Shown here piece after piece: positions 51,158 through 60,678 of a stretch of 64,000 nt of DNA. A model generated the notes under the pieces. The model was not told the origin of the DNA. It worked only from the letters and a program-made list of their open reading frames with translations, and did no database searches. The position numbers and the translations under genes are program-made. This stretch comes from Pistricoccus aurantiacus (GTDB taxonomy: Bacteria; Pseudomonadota; Gammaproteobacteria; Pseudomonadales; Halomonadaceae), in the NCBI RefSeq assembly GCF_042682565.1, contig NZ_JBHUIC010000004.1; one strand, 5' to 3'. The first letter of the stretch is position 1; every line of letters begins with the position of its first letter.

Positions 51158-53107
51158 TCAACCCTCTCCTGCCGCCATGGCTTCGAGTTCCATCCAGCGT
51201 TCCATGGCGGCATCCAGTTCCGCTTGCTTTGCTTCGAGAGCCGCCAAGGTGGCAGTCACCTTGGCGCTTTCCTGCTGATAGAAGTCCGCATCGCCAACGG
51301 TTGCTTCGAAAGCGGCCACCTCGTTTTCCAGCTGTTCGATACGTGTCGGTAACTCATCGAGTTCGCGCTGGAACTTGTAGGAAAGCTTGACCGGACGTCT
51401 TTCTCGTTCCGATTCGACGGGCTTGCGGGCATTCACGCCTTGAAACGACGGGCGGTTTTCGCCGAAATTCGTCGAATCCTCTTGTCTAGAAGCGGATCTA
51501 TCGAAAGCCCAGGGCGCCGGCGGCAGCTTGCCTCCCTGGCGCACCCAATCGCTGTAGCCACCCACGTATTCGCGCACGCGACCATTGCCTTCGAAAGCCA
51601 ATACGCCCGTGACCACATTGTCCATGAACTGGCGATCGTGGGACACCAGCAGCAGCGTGCCGTCGAAGTCCAGCAGCAGCTCCTCCAGAAGTTCCAGGGT
51701 TTCCACGTCCAGATCGTTGGTCGGCTCGTCGAGCACCAGCAGGTTGGCGGGCTGAGTGAACAGCTTCGCCAGCAGCAGGCGATTGGACTCCCCGCCGGAA
51801 AGCGCCTTGACCGGCTGCCTCGCCCGCTCCGGGGTAAACAGAAAATCCTGCAGATAGCTGATCACGTGGCGATCCTTGCCGCCCACGCTGACCCGGTCGC
51901 TGCCTTGGGCGACGTTGTCATAGACAGTCTTCTCCGGCTCCAGACCCACCCTGAGCTGATCGAAATACGCCATCTTGAGATTGGTGCCCATGCGCACTCG
52001 GCCTTCAGTAGGTGCGAGCTCCCCCAGCAGAATCTTCAAGAGCGTGGTCTTGCCGGCGCCGTTACGCCCGATCAGCCCCACTCGGTCGCCGCGCTGAATC
52101 TCCAGGCTAAGATCGCGAATCACCCAGTCGTCGCCGAAACGCTGGCTGACGTTTTGAAGCTCCACGACCCGCTTGCCGCTGCGCTCGCCGCTGTCCACGG
52201 AGAGATTGGCCTTACCCTGACGCTCCCGACGCTGACCGCGATCGGCTCGCATCTTCTCGAGCGCTCGCACCCGACCTTCGTTGCGGGTACGCCGCGCCTT
52301 GATGCCTTGGCGAATCCAGGCTTCCTCCTGGGCGAGCCTCTTGTCGAACTCGGCGTTTTCCCGGGCTTCCACTTCCAGCTCGTGGCTCTTCTGTGTCTGG
52401 TATCTGGCGTAGTCGCCGGGGTAGCGCCCCAGCTTGCCCCGATCCAGTTCGAGAATGCCGGTAGCCAGTCGCGACAGGAACGCCCGGTCATGGGTGATGA
52501 ACAGCACCGCGCCGCTGAAGGCCAGCAACTGCTCTTCCAGCCAGGCGATGGTATCCAGATCGAGATGGTTGGTGGGCTCATCCAGCAGCAGCAGATCCGG
52601 CTCCGCCACCAGGGCCCGCGCCAGCGCCACGCGACGCCGCCAGCCTCCGGAAAGCGCGGTCATGGGGTCATCCGCGGGCAGACCGAGACGGGTGAGCACC
52701 GTATCGATGCGCTGATGAAACGACCAGCCGTCAATGGCTTCGAGCTGGGTCTGCAGTCGCGCCAGCCGATCCATGTCCGGCTCGGGGTCTTGAATCAGAT
52801 GATGATATTCCGTCAGCAGGCTGCCGGCTTCCGGTAGTCCCTGAGCAACCACATCGAAGATGGTCTGACCGCTGGCCGCGGGCAGGTCCTGCTCGAGCAC
52901 GCCGATCTTGAGTCCCGGCGCGCGCCACAGAGTACCGTCGTCCGCCTGGATTTCACCGGCGATCAGCTTGAGCAGCGTCGACTTGCCGGTACCGTTACGT
53001 CCCACCAGAGCCAGCCGCTCACCGTTTTCCAAGGTGAATTCCGCGCTATCGAGAAGCACCTGGGTACCATAAGCCAGATGCACCTGTTCCAAACGTACCA
53101 ACGACAC
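51158..53107 (-). CDS. uup: ABC-F family ATPase Uup
   Basis: A 649-residue protein with two ABC domains: Walker A GRNGTGKST (about 37-45) and GRNGAGKTT (near 354), signatures LSGGW and LSGGE, and a C-terminal coiled coil (about 575-645, LEAKQAELDAAMERWMELE). No membrane part. Uup binds ribosomes and branched DNA and affects transposon precise excision. The start is GTG 53107 behind AGAGGAA. It diverges from tatD. Confidence 0.94.
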   Translation of the reverse strand: MSLVRLEQVHLAYGTQVLLDSAEFTLENGERLALVGRNGTGKSTLLKLIAGEIQADDGTLWRAPGLKIGVLEQDLPAASGQTIFDVVAQGLPEAGSLLTEYHHLIQDPEPDMDRLARLQTQLEAIDGWSFHQRIDTVLTRLGLPADDPMTALSGGWRRRVALARALVAEPDLLLLDEPTNHLDLDTIAWLEEQLLAFSGAVLFITHDRAFLSRLATGILELDRGKLGRYPGDYARYQTQKSHELEVEARENAEFDKRLAQEEAWIRQGIKARRTRNEGRVRALEKMRADRGQRRERQGKANLSVDSGERSGKRVVELQNVSQRFGDDWVIRDLSLEIQRGDRVGLIGRNGAGKTTLLKILLGELAPTEGRVRMGTNLKMAYFDQLRVGLEPEKTVYDNVAQGSDRVSVGGKDRHVISYLQDFLFTPERARQPVKALSGGESNRLLLAKLFTQPANLLVLDEPTNDLDVETLELLEELLLDFDGTLLLVSHDRQFMDNVVTGVLAFEGNGRVREYVGGYSDWVRQGGKLPPAPWAFDRSASRQEDSTNFGENRPSFQGVNARKPVESERERRPVKLSYKFQRELDELPTRIEQLENEVAAFEATVGDADFYQQESAKVTATLAALEAKQAELDAAMERWMELEAMAAGEG

Positions 53108-53266
53108 TGGAATTCCTCTTTCGGTTTACAGCAGATGAATGTCGTGCAGTGTAACGCGACGCCACCAGGAAAGTCGCCGGCAAGTGACCCGTGCATGGCC
53201 GGCACATTCCTGGAAAGGTACAATGCCGCCTCTTAGACACTGTGCTTGAAAGCAAGGAGCGACAGC

Positions 53267-54112
53267 TTGTCCGACGACACGCTTCCAGAAGCGCTACAGT
53301 TTCGTGCGCCGGCACCGCTGGTGGATATTGGCGCCAACCTGACCCATGCCAGTTTCTTTGAAGATCTCGAAGCGGTGCTTCATCGCGCACGCGATGCCAA
53401 CGTCAGCCAGCTGATCGTGACCGGCACCGACCTAGAGCATGCCCGCCAAGCGGTGACGCTTAGCCAGCAGTACGTGGGACTGCATGCCACGGCCGGCGTC
53501 CATCCGCATGATGCCAGCCGCTGGAACGCTGAGCTGGAACGCGCTTTCCATACGCTCTATCGAGAGGCCAACATCGTCGCCGTCGGCGAGTGCGGGCTGG
53601 ATTTCAATCGCAATTTTTCCTCCCGCAGCGATCAGGAGCGCGCCTTCGAGGCGCAGCTGGGGCTGGCGGCACAAACCGGTCTGCCGCTGTTCATTCACGA
53701 ACGCGACGCGGGAAGCCGCATGCGGGAAATACTGACAAGCTGGCGGGACGAAATTTCCCAGGCGGTAATTCACTGTTTCACCGGCAGCCGGGAAACCCTT
53801 TACGCCTATCTGGATCTCGATCTGCATATCGGCCTGACCGGCTGGATCTGCGACGAGCGCCGTGGCCATCATCTACGCGAGCTGGTCAAAGCGATTCCCG
53901 CGGATCGACTGATGGTGGAAACCGACTGCCCCTATCTGCTGCCGCGCAACCTCCCGGCCAAGATGAAGGGAAGACGCCACGAGCCCGCCCTGCTGCCCTG
54001 GATAGTGCGCGAAATCGCTCACTGGCGCGGTGAAAGCGAACAACGCCTTGCCCAGTCCACCACCGCTACCGCGCAGGCGTTCTTTCGTCTGACAGACACT
54101 CCCGAGGAATGA
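53267..54112 (+). CDS. tatD: TatD family metal-dependent DNase
   Basis: A 281-residue TIM-barrel hydrolase. Metal ligands are visible in VDIGANLTH (here Asn replaces the first His of the usual HxH, as in E. coli TatD), GECGLDF, PLFIHERDA, HCFTG and ETDCPYL. TatD is a 3'-5' exonuclease in repair and DNA turnover. A TTG start at 53267 is chosen because AAGGAG lies seven bases upstream; TTG 53246 would add seven residues. Confidence 0.93.
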   Translation: MSDDTLPEALQFRAPAPLVDIGANLTHASFFEDLEAVLHRARDANVSQLIVTGTDLEHARQAVTLSQQYVGLHATAGVHPHDASRWNAELERAFHTLYREANIVAVGECGLDFNRNFSSRSDQERAFEAQLGLAAQTGLPLFIHERDAGSRMREILTSWRDEISQAVIHCFTGSRETLYAYLDLDLHIGLTGWICDERRGHHLRELVKAIPADRLMVETDCPYLLPRNLPAKMKGRRHEPALLPWIVREIAHWRGESEQRLAQSTTATAQAFFRLTDTPEE

Positions 54113-54116
54113 TGAC

Positions 54117-54596
54117 ATGGCGGATTTTCCCGGCTTTATCGCCGTCGAGACCGGTGACGACGACAACCTCCCCCTGGCGATTGCCTGGACGCTTGCGGAC
54201 GGACGCGTCAAGCATACGCTGATTCAACCGGATGACGGCTGGCTGGATGATGAGCTGAACGCTCTTGGTGGCTACAGTCTGGAAGAATTGGAAAGCCTGG
54301 GTGTGAGCCCATTGGATGTGATACGCGAACTGGAGAACGACCATTTCAGCGCGACGCTATTTACCGCCGGTATCAGCGACGATGAAGCAGCACTCAGCCG
54401 TCTGTTCGATACCTTCGGCATGGACCCTTTCGTTGAACTGGCGCCGGCGGAATCCCTGTATCCGCAGCTATCGCCCGGGGTCTGGTTCCGGCTGCGCGGC
54501 GAGCTGTTCGGCGAGCTGGGCTTCGAACCACTGCGCCCTGAACAGGAAGTACAGGTAATGCTGATGCTTCATCAGCGGCTAAGCGAAGCGGAATAA
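54117..54596 (+). CDS. Conserved hypothetical protein downstream of tatD
   Basis: A 159-residue acidic soluble protein, not recognised with certainty. The N-terminal GFIAVETGDDDNLPLAIAWTLADGRVKHTLIQPDDGW resembles the first strands of a DEDD (DnaQ-type) exonuclease domain, but the usual DxE is ETGD and later metal motifs are missing, so it would be inactive. GAGGAATGATGAC precedes the ATG; it lies four bases after tatD and is probably cotranscribed. Convergent with the SSS symporter, four bases away. Confidence 0.7.
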   Translation: MADFPGFIAVETGDDDNLPLAIAWTLADGRVKHTLIQPDDGWLDDELNALGGYSLEELESLGVSPLDVIRELENDHFSATLFTAGISDDEAALSRLFDTFGMDPFVELAPAESLYPQLSPGVWFRLRGELFGELGFEPLRPEQEVQVMLMLHQRLSEAE

Positions 54597-54600
54597 ACGA

Positions 54601-56106
54601 TCAACCGCGTTGTCCCCCCGGCTCTGCGAGATAGGATGCTGTCCCCTGCATGACATCGGCGGTCGCGCGTTGAAATTCTTCCGCTCTTTCGACCGGCGCT
54701 CGGGTCACCAGACTCCCCCCGATGAACAATAGACTTGCCACGACAATCCCCCAGATGCCGGCGGGCAGCCCCAGCAGAGAGTTGCCGGTTGCATAAAGCG
54801 CAAGCACAAAGAGCGTGGTGCCGATCACGCTGACCAGGGCGCCGGCACCGGTGCCGCCTTTCCAGTAGAAAGCGCCGATCATCGCTGGTACCACGGCAAC
54901 GAGACCGGATGAAGCCGCCACGGAAAGCACCGCAATGAGATCCAGCTGTAACTGCGCAAAGCCCAGCGCCAGCAGGGCGATAAGTGGAATCACGATCTTG
55001 CCTGCCAGCAGCTGCTGCCTTTCGCTGACACCGGACTTGAGATTGGCATACAGATCTCGAGAAAGCATGGAAGACAGGGTCAGCATGATCGAATCGATGG
55101 TCGAGATCGCGGCGGCCATGATGGCAATCAGCACCGTCACGCCTAGCAGGGGCGGCACATGGTCTGAGCCAAGCAGTCTTGGCGTGGCCAGATCCGGGTT
55201 CTCGAGCCCGGGGAAAGCGACGAGTGCCGAGAAACCCCAGAGCACCGAGACGAGGGTATAGATGAAGCCGAAAACCAGAAATCCAAGCAGCATTCGACGC
55301 ATCGCCGCCAGGGACGCAGGCATGAACAGGCGCTGACTGACCTGGGGGTTGGAAAGGCTGAAGAAGAACCAGGGAATGGTCAATCCCAGAAAAGTGATGA
55401 AGCTGAACAGGCCTTTGCCGGGCACGACCAGAGACTGTGGCTGCTCTTCGGCCAGGGTGGCGAACAGCGCCTGGAAGCCACCAAGTCCTTGAACCACCAG
55501 AAACACCACCAGGGTCGAGGCCAGCATCATGACGACGGCCTGCAGGGAATCGGTCCACATCACCGAGCGAATCCCCGCCACATAGATAAACAGCATGGCG
55601 ATGGCGGTGGCTAGCCAGATGCCGGTGGTAAAGGAGATGGCGCCATGGGTGGTGCCTTGCAGCAGATAGCCGATTCCGGCAAGTTGTACCGCCGCGTAGG
55701 GAATCAGGAAAAGACAGTTCGAGACAGCCACTACCATTGCGACGTTTCGATTGGCATAGCGATAGCCGAGCATTTCACTGGGAGTCACGAAGCCAAAGCG
55801 CTTGCCAACCGCCCAGAATCTGGGTCCGAAGACCGCTACCAAGGAAACCCCGGCGAAATAGATGATTTCAAAGCCCAGGGCGCCTACGCCGCCGGCGTAG
55901 GTAAGCCCGGCCAAGCCAACCATCATGAAGGCGCTGTAAGTGGTGGCGCTGTAGCTGAGCGCGGATACCAGGCCGCTCATCTGGCGATCGCCCAGAAAAT
56001 AGCTCGCCATGACTTCCGATACCTTGCCTTGGCGAGACAGTATGGCGATCAAGGTGGCGATACCTAGATAGATCGTCACCGACCACCAGATAAGAGATTC
56101 GGTCAT
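54601..56106 (-). CDS. Sodium:solute symporter (SSS) family protein
   Basis: A 501-residue membrane protein with about 13 helices. FLGDRQMSGLVSALSYSATTYSAFMMVG is the SSS helix 1 region and GFVTPSEMLGYRY, the APASxxxx-like DSIMLTLSSMLSRDLY and SERQQLLAGKI are family marks. It couples solute uptake to Na+; substrate unknown (proline or pantothenate type by look). It is 12 bases after a 59-residue membrane protein, the usual small partner. Confidence 0.9.
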   Translation of the reverse strand: MTESLIWWSVTIYLGIATLIAILSRQGKVSEVMASYFLGDRQMSGLVSALSYSATTYSAFMMVGLAGLTYAGGVGALGFEIIYFAGVSLVAVFGPRFWAVGKRFGFVTPSEMLGYRYANRNVAMVVAVSNCLFLIPYAAVQLAGIGYLLQGTTHGAISFTTGIWLATAIAMLFIYVAGIRSVMWTDSLQAVVMMLASTLVVFLVVQGLGGFQALFATLAEEQPQSLVVPGKGLFSFITFLGLTIPWFFFSLSNPQVSQRLFMPASLAAMRRMLLGFLVFGFIYTLVSVLWGFSALVAFPGLENPDLATPRLLGSDHVPPLLGVTVLIAIMAAAISTIDSIMLTLSSMLSRDLYANLKSGVSERQQLLAGKIVIPLIALLALGFAQLQLDLIAVLSVAASSGLVAVVPAMIGAFYWKGGTGAGALVSVIGTTLFVLALYATGNSLLGLPAGIWGIVVASLLFIGGSLVTRAPVERAEEFQRATADVMQGTASYLAEPGGQRG

Positions 56107-56118
56107 CCGCTATCCTGG

Positions 56119-56298
56119 TTATTTTCTCTTAAAATCCCGAGTGATGACGATATTGAGCAGAATCACCCCCAGGCCGACGAGAGTCCAGAAGAGAAAACTC
56201 CCGTACCAGGCCTGGACCTTTGCCAACAGAGTATAGGGAACCAGGTAGCTCGACAGCACCAGAGCCCATACCCCCCATATCCATCTGCTTCTCGGCAT
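56119..56298 (-). CDS. Small two-helix membrane protein upstream of the SSS symporter
   Basis: A 59-residue protein with two helices (WIWGVWALVLSSYLVPYTLL and SFLFWTLVGLGVILLNIVI) and a basic C-terminal end RDFKRK. Small proteins of this kind often precede SSS genes and may assist them. AGGAGA precedes the ATG 56298, so this start is preferred to 56337. Confidence 0.75.
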   Translation of the reverse strand: MPRSRWIWGVWALVLSSYLVPYTLLAKVQAWYGSFLFWTLVGLGVILLNIVITRDFKRK

Positions 56299-56364
56299 CG
56301 CCTTCTCCTGTTGATACCTGAAATACTCGAGCGCCACTGCAAGCGTATCCAGAAAGGCTTCCCG

Positions 56365-56952
56365 TTATCTCGAGTGGGCATGTTGGGAGGGATAAGCCGG
56401 TTCAGCGTCCTTGTGAAGACGGCGCCGTCCTTGAAGAATCGCCTGCTCCCGAGACAGGCCATAACCATAGAAACTTCGCAGAACAACGCGAAACGCCTCG
56501 GCCCGGCAGGGCAAGCCTTCTCGTTCAAATCGCACCGCCCGCGCCTCGACTCGCTCGCGAAAGCCGTCCCGGTCCACTTCCAGCTCGCCAAGATTATCGA
56601 TGCTGACGTTGAATCCGAGGCCGCAGGCGCGGGAGAACAGCAACTCCAGGGCCTGAGGCGCCACTTCAGCGGTCTCGAAGGCGCGCTGCTGGCTAGCGTC
56701 ACGCCCATCCGGGAGATACCAGTAGCCGTAATCCTCAAATTGACGCCGCTGCTCGCCGGCGATACACCAGTGGCTGATTTCATGCAGCGCACTAGCGAAA
56801 TAGCCTCGGGCAAAGATCACTCGGTGATAGGCCGTCTCGTCATCCGCGGGCAGGTACAGAGGCTCCTCCCCACCGGCGATCAATCGGGTAAGATAGCGCT
56901 CATGAAATAGCCCATCGAACAAGGCGATGATGTCATCGAGTCGGTAAGTCAC
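56365..56952 (-). CDS. epmC: Elongation factor P hydroxylase
   Basis: A 195-residue EpmC (YfcM). ASALHEISHWCIAGEQRRQFEDYGYWYLPDGRD contains the HExxH metal-like motif (about 57-61) and matches E. coli EpmC closely. It hydroxylates the lysyl-modified Lys of EF-P. The start GTG 56952 has AAGAGA six bases upstream and aligns with the E. coli N-terminus; GTG 56988 would add 12 residues. Confidence 0.92.
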   Translation of the reverse strand: MTYRLDDIIALFDGLFHERYLTRLIAGGEEPLYLPADDETAYHRVIFARGYFASALHEISHWCIAGEQRRQFEDYGYWYLPDGRDASQQRAFETAEVAPQALELLFSRACGLGFNVSIDNLGELEVDRDGFRERVEARAVRFEREGLPCRAEAFRVVLRSFYGYGLSREQAILQGRRRLHKDAEPAYPSQHAHSR

Positions 56953-57072
56953 AACGTTTCTCTTGGGCGATAAAATCAACGTCGCCACTATACTTGGATC
57001 GTGATTGCGGCGAAAACCATTCTTCTCGTTCTTCCACCGTCACGATCCTCACGCCATCCAAGGAGTCGCTCG

Positions 57073-58539
57073 TTGTTGCAGCTCATGCCCTCGCCCCTGG
57101 CAAAAAGCGCTCGCTTGGCCAGAAGCGCTAGGGAAACCCGGCTTTTGCTGCGTCTGGCCTTGCCGATCTGTGGCGCTCAGCTTGCACAGGCGGGTATGGG
57201 AGCAACTGACATCATGATGACCGGACGCCTCAGCGCCAGCGATCTGGCGGCGGTTTCCGTGGGATCGAGCCTGTGGATGCCCCTGATGCTGTTCATGACC
57301 GGGACGCTGATGGGGCTGACGCCTATCGTTGCCCAGCTCCTGGGAGGCGCGAATACCCAGCGCATCCGTCCCAGCGTTCATCAGGCGCTATGGGTGGCGC
57401 TGGTACTGGGTATTGCCGCCGGTCTGCTGCTGTGGTTCAGCGTGATGCCGATCTTCATGCTGATGGACGTGCCTTCTGCCGTGGCGACACTTTCCGCCGC
57501 CTATCTTTCCGCAGTGGCTTTCGGCATGCCTGGTGTCGCACTATTTCAAGCGTTACGCGCCTTTTCCGATGGCATGAACCATACCCGGCCTTCCCTGTGG
57601 TTCAGCCTGCTGGGGCTTGCGGTAAATATTCCCAGCAATTTCGTGCTGATCTATGGCGGCGCGGGGTTGATCGATCTTTTCGGCCCCGGGCTGCCGACAT
57701 CATTGCAGGAGTTGCCGGCGCTGGGTGCCTTGGGCTGCGGCATTGCCACTGCCCTGTCGATGTGGACGATGGGTATCGCCATGGCTATTTATACCCATCG
57801 CAGCCGCGCCTATGGGGAGGTGACACTATGGCATTCTTTGACGCCTCCACGCCGGAACATGATCGGCGAATTGCTGTATGTCGGTCTGCCCATCGGTATA
57901 TCGATCTTCGTCGAAGTCACCTTGTTCACGCTGATCGCGCTGTTCATCGCCGGTCTTGGCGAGGTTGTGGTTGCCGCCCATCAGGTCGCCTTGAACGTGA
58001 CGTCGATTCTGTTCATGCTGCCATTATCCCTGGGAATGGCGCTGACGGTTCGAGTCGGTAATTCTTTGGGGCACGGTCGACCGGAACAGGCTCGCTTCGT
58101 CGCCTGGAATGGTCTGGCCATATGCCTGCTGGTGGCGATTCTCAACGACCTGTTATTGTGGTTGGGAGCGGAACAGGTGATCAGCTTGTATACCCACAAC
58201 GAGCAGGTGCAGTCGCTTGCTCTCTCCTTGGTCGGCCTGGCCATGATCTACCAGATATCCGATTCGATGCAGGTCAACATGGCCGGAGCGTTACGCGGCT
58301 ACAAGGACACCCGCATCATCATGGTCATCACGCTGGTCTCCTACTGGTTGATCGGGCTAGGCGGGGGCCACTGGCTGGGAACCCGGGGCGTCCCCGAGTT
58401 CATGGACAGCCTGGGCGTCTACGGATACTGGATCGGCCTGGTGGCAGGCTTGACCGCCGCGGCGCTATTGCTTGGCCTACGACTTCACAAGATCAGCAAG
58501 GCGCAATGCGATGGAGAAAACGCCTCACCGTCTGAATGA
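57073..58539 (+). CDS. norM: MATE family efflux pump (NorM-type)
   Basis: A 488-residue protein with 12 helices. LALPICGAQLAQAGMGATDIMMTGRLSASDLAAVSVG is the helix 1-2 signature; GVALFQALRAFSDGMNHTRPSL and GNSLGHGRPEQAR are NorM-like. It exports cationic drugs with Na+ or H+. A TTG start at 57073 is chosen for AGGAG seven bases upstream; ATG 57085 and GTG 57001 are alternatives. It is the second MATE gene of the window and overlaps the next gene by 29 bases. Confidence 0.9.
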   Translation: MLQLMPSPLAKSARLARSARETRLLLRLALPICGAQLAQAGMGATDIMMTGRLSASDLAAVSVGSSLWMPLMLFMTGTLMGLTPIVAQLLGGANTQRIRPSVHQALWVALVLGIAAGLLLWFSVMPIFMLMDVPSAVATLSAAYLSAVAFGMPGVALFQALRAFSDGMNHTRPSLWFSLLGLAVNIPSNFVLIYGGAGLIDLFGPGLPTSLQELPALGALGCGIATALSMWTMGIAMAIYTHRSRAYGEVTLWHSLTPPRRNMIGELLYVGLPIGISIFVEVTLFTLIALFIAGLGEVVVAAHQVALNVTSILFMLPLSLGMALTVRVGNSLGHGRPEQARFVAWNGLAICLLVAILNDLLLWLGAEQVISLYTHNEQVQSLALSLVGLAMIYQISDSMQVNMAGALRGYKDTRIIMVITLVSYWLIGLGGGHWLGTRGVPEFMDSLGVYGYWIGLVAGLTAAALLLGLRLHKISKAQCDGENASPSE

Positions 58540-59566
58540 ACGCTTCAAGCATAGGCATCTGATACTGCTTGTTCTGCTGGCAACGCTCTTGAGCGGCTGC
58601 GGAAACGATGAGGCGGACGCCATGTTCGCGGATTATCAACAGCGCCTGGCGACGTCTCTGAATATGCCGTTTCCCGAGCGTACCGCGCCAGAGAACATAG
58701 CCGCTTTCCCGAATCAGGAAAAACGCCTGTTCGAGCTTCCCGAGATGCGCGAAGGGCTACGCAATGTCTATGCCCTGCGGGAGTGCGGAATCACCAACCT
58801 GATCGCCAGACACAACAACTCACTTGGCAAGGTCGCTCCGCCCAGCCAGCAGTGGCTATACGAACTGGCGCTATGGCGTCGGCTCGAAAGCTGCTGGCAA
58901 TCCGATATTCCCGAGCAACTCTCCGAGGAAGACCGTAAGCGCCTGGAGCGTCTGCTTGCCATGAAGACCCGACAACTCCCCAAGGCAAGCTGGAATGCCC
59001 TGTTCGGCTCCAGCGAGTGGGTGAGCAATTTTTCTCGAGCCAGTTCTCCATTACCGCCGGGAAAAGCTATCGAACTGGATCGCCCGCTGGCGGCAATTGC
59101 CTATTTGCGCAAGGCAACCCGCAAGCAGTTCGATCTTGACTGGCAGGCGGAATCCTCCGTGCTGGAAAATCATCTGCAGGCGCTTGGCCGCGAACCCTTG
59201 AGCGCGGTGCTGCTCAGGAGCCTGCTGCTAGCCTCGCAGCGTCTTGATGAAATCAACAATTTACTCGAACGCGCTTGGCGCGCAGGCAAGACCTGCTCCG
59301 ATGCGTCTGCCTGGCTGTCGTTAAGCAAACACCAGGCGATGACGTACCTGAAAACGCTCGATCAGGCGGGGAGCCGCTGGTTAGCGGCTATCGAGAAACT
59401 GCTTGAGGCGCATTCAGTGACGCGCTCCGCCGTATCGCGATATCGCCAGGAGTGGCTCTCCCTGGACAATCCCATAGCGCCCTGGCAGCAATTTCAGGCG
59501 CAGCGAAAGCGCTTCGAGACGAACTGGCGCCGCACAGGAGAACGCTGTGCGAGGCCCGAGAGTTGA
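58511..59566 (+). CDS. DUF3080 family lipoprotein
   Basis: A 351-residue lipoprotein: signal helix LILLVLLATLLSGC with lipidated Cys30, then a helical mature part with ALRECGITNLIARHNNSLGKVAPPSQQWLYEL typical of DUF3080. Function unknown. ATG 58511 overlaps norM; AAGG is nine bases upstream. Asn and Asp after the Cys (CGND) do not clearly fix the membrane: outer or inner. Confidence 0.85.
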   Translation: MEKTPHRLNERFKHRHLILLVLLATLLSGCGNDEADAMFADYQQRLATSLNMPFPERTAPENIAAFPNQEKRLFELPEMREGLRNVYALRECGITNLIARHNNSLGKVAPPSQQWLYELALWRRLESCWQSDIPEQLSEEDRKRLERLLAMKTRQLPKASWNALFGSSEWVSNFSRASSPLPPGKAIELDRPLAAIAYLRKATRKQFDLDWQAESSVLENHLQALGREPLSAVLLRSLLLASQRLDEINNLLERAWRAGKTCSDASAWLSLSKHQAMTYLKTLDQAGSRWLAAIEKLLEAHSVTRSAVSRYRQEWLSLDNPIAPWQQFQAQRKRFETNWRRTGERCARPES

Positions 59567-59655
59567 CACCGGGGCTTAACTTTCCCTGCGAGTCTGTGCT
59601 AATAGTGAGTCCAGGGTGCTTCATTGCCGCCAAACCGCGCTCAAGGAGGGTTCTC

Positions 59656-60345
59656 ATGGGTATGTCATTGTCCCCTCGTCCCGCCCAGGTAATTGACCTG
59701 GAAAGCATGCGCCAACGGCATCTTGCCAAACGGCGGTTGATACGGCTGTCACCGGAACTTGACGGTCTGGAAATGGTCTATCGGCTCGCTGCGGAGCCTG
59801 ACACCTTGTATGCGATGCCTCTGTTGGCCTGGGGGTTGAGAGAAGATGGAGAAGTCGTGGGCCTTGTCCCCTGGATGGAGGCTCTGACCCCCTGCCATCA
59901 GTTGGACGATGCGGAACACGGTCATTTCGTTGGCTATCGTGACCCCGAGACCGAAGATATCTTTTACACCGCGCCGGAACACAAGGTGCTTGAGCTTGAA
60001 TACGCAGCAGAATATTTCGACTACGAGGAAACCCGCGATCCCACCCTGATCCAACAGCTACCGGACACTCATGGTACCCATGCACTGTGCATGGACATGG
60101 ACGACACGCCTTGGCAACTAAAACAGGTGTTCGGCTGGCGTCTGTATAGCAACGGAGAGATCGATGTCCTGCTGGTCGACGAAACCCGGGTAGAGGCAAC
60201 GCCCATACTAGCTGGTGATACTTGTCTATATCCTGGGCTCAGCCGCCATCGGGCCATTTATTTTTTTCAGCGTGCTATCGCCAATCGCATCAAGCAGGAA
60301 GATCCGGCTACGCTGGAAGCATTAGCGCTGATGGTGTCTCGCTGA
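59656..60345 (+). CDS. Hypothetical protein
   Basis: A 229-residue soluble protein of no recognised family. ATG 59656 follows a perfect AAGGAGG six bases upstream, so it is surely translated; the longer frame back to 59452 overlaps the DUF3080 gene and is not used. Residues 80-180 are very acidic (PETEDIFYTAPEHKVLELEYAAEYFDYEE). It ends with a helical segment YFFQRAIANRIK. It converges on tusA. Confidence 0.75.
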   Translation: MGMSLSPRPAQVIDLESMRQRHLAKRRLIRLSPELDGLEMVYRLAAEPDTLYAMPLLAWGLREDGEVVGLVPWMEALTPCHQLDDAEHGHFVGYRDPETEDIFYTAPEHKVLELEYAAEYFDYEETRDPTLIQQLPDTHGTHALCMDMDDTPWQLKQVFGWRLYSNGEIDVLLVDETRVEATPILAGDTCLYPGLSRHRAIYFFQRAIANRIKQEDPATLEALALMVSR

Positions 60346-60381
60346 CAGGACACGACCAAGCCCGGCGCGAAAAGCGGAATC

Positions 60382-60633
60382 TCAGCCTAGTCGGATAAAA
60401 TAGAAATAATGGCTTTCCGTCTGGGTCTGCCGCAACAATTCATGACCCAGAAAGCTGCAGAACTTGGGAACGTCACGGGTCGTTGCGGGATCCGTGGCGA
60501 TAACCTTCAGTACCGCCCCTTGCTCCATTTCACGCACTTTATTATGCATCAACATGATGGGTTCAGGGCAATATAGACCGGTCGTATCGAGCACCGCATC
60601 AAAATTCGACGAATCATTGGCAGTTGTGGCCAT
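60382..60633 (-). CDS. tusA: Sulfurtransferase TusA
   Basis: An 83-residue TusA with the CPxP motif (DTTGLYCPEPIML, active Cys22). It passes sulfur from IscS to the TusBCD relay for 2-thiouridine in tRNA and to other paths. The start at 60633 (MATTANDSSN) matches the family length; the upstream open frame is spurious. It is divergent from the ABM gene. Confidence 0.95.
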   Translation of the reverse strand: MATTANDSSNFDAVLDTTGLYCPEPIMLMHNKVREMEQGAVLKVIATDPATTRDVPKFCSFLGHELLRQTQTESHYFYFIRLG

Positions 60634-60678
60634 CGTGTATCTCGGTAGTGTATCGCTTGAATGCTTGAAAAGAGATGG

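Noticed and set aside
59452..59655. A 68-codon N-terminal extension of the hypothetical protein at 59656
   Set aside because: It overlaps the 3' end of the DUF3080 gene, while ATG 59656 has a perfect AAGGAGG at ideal spacing.
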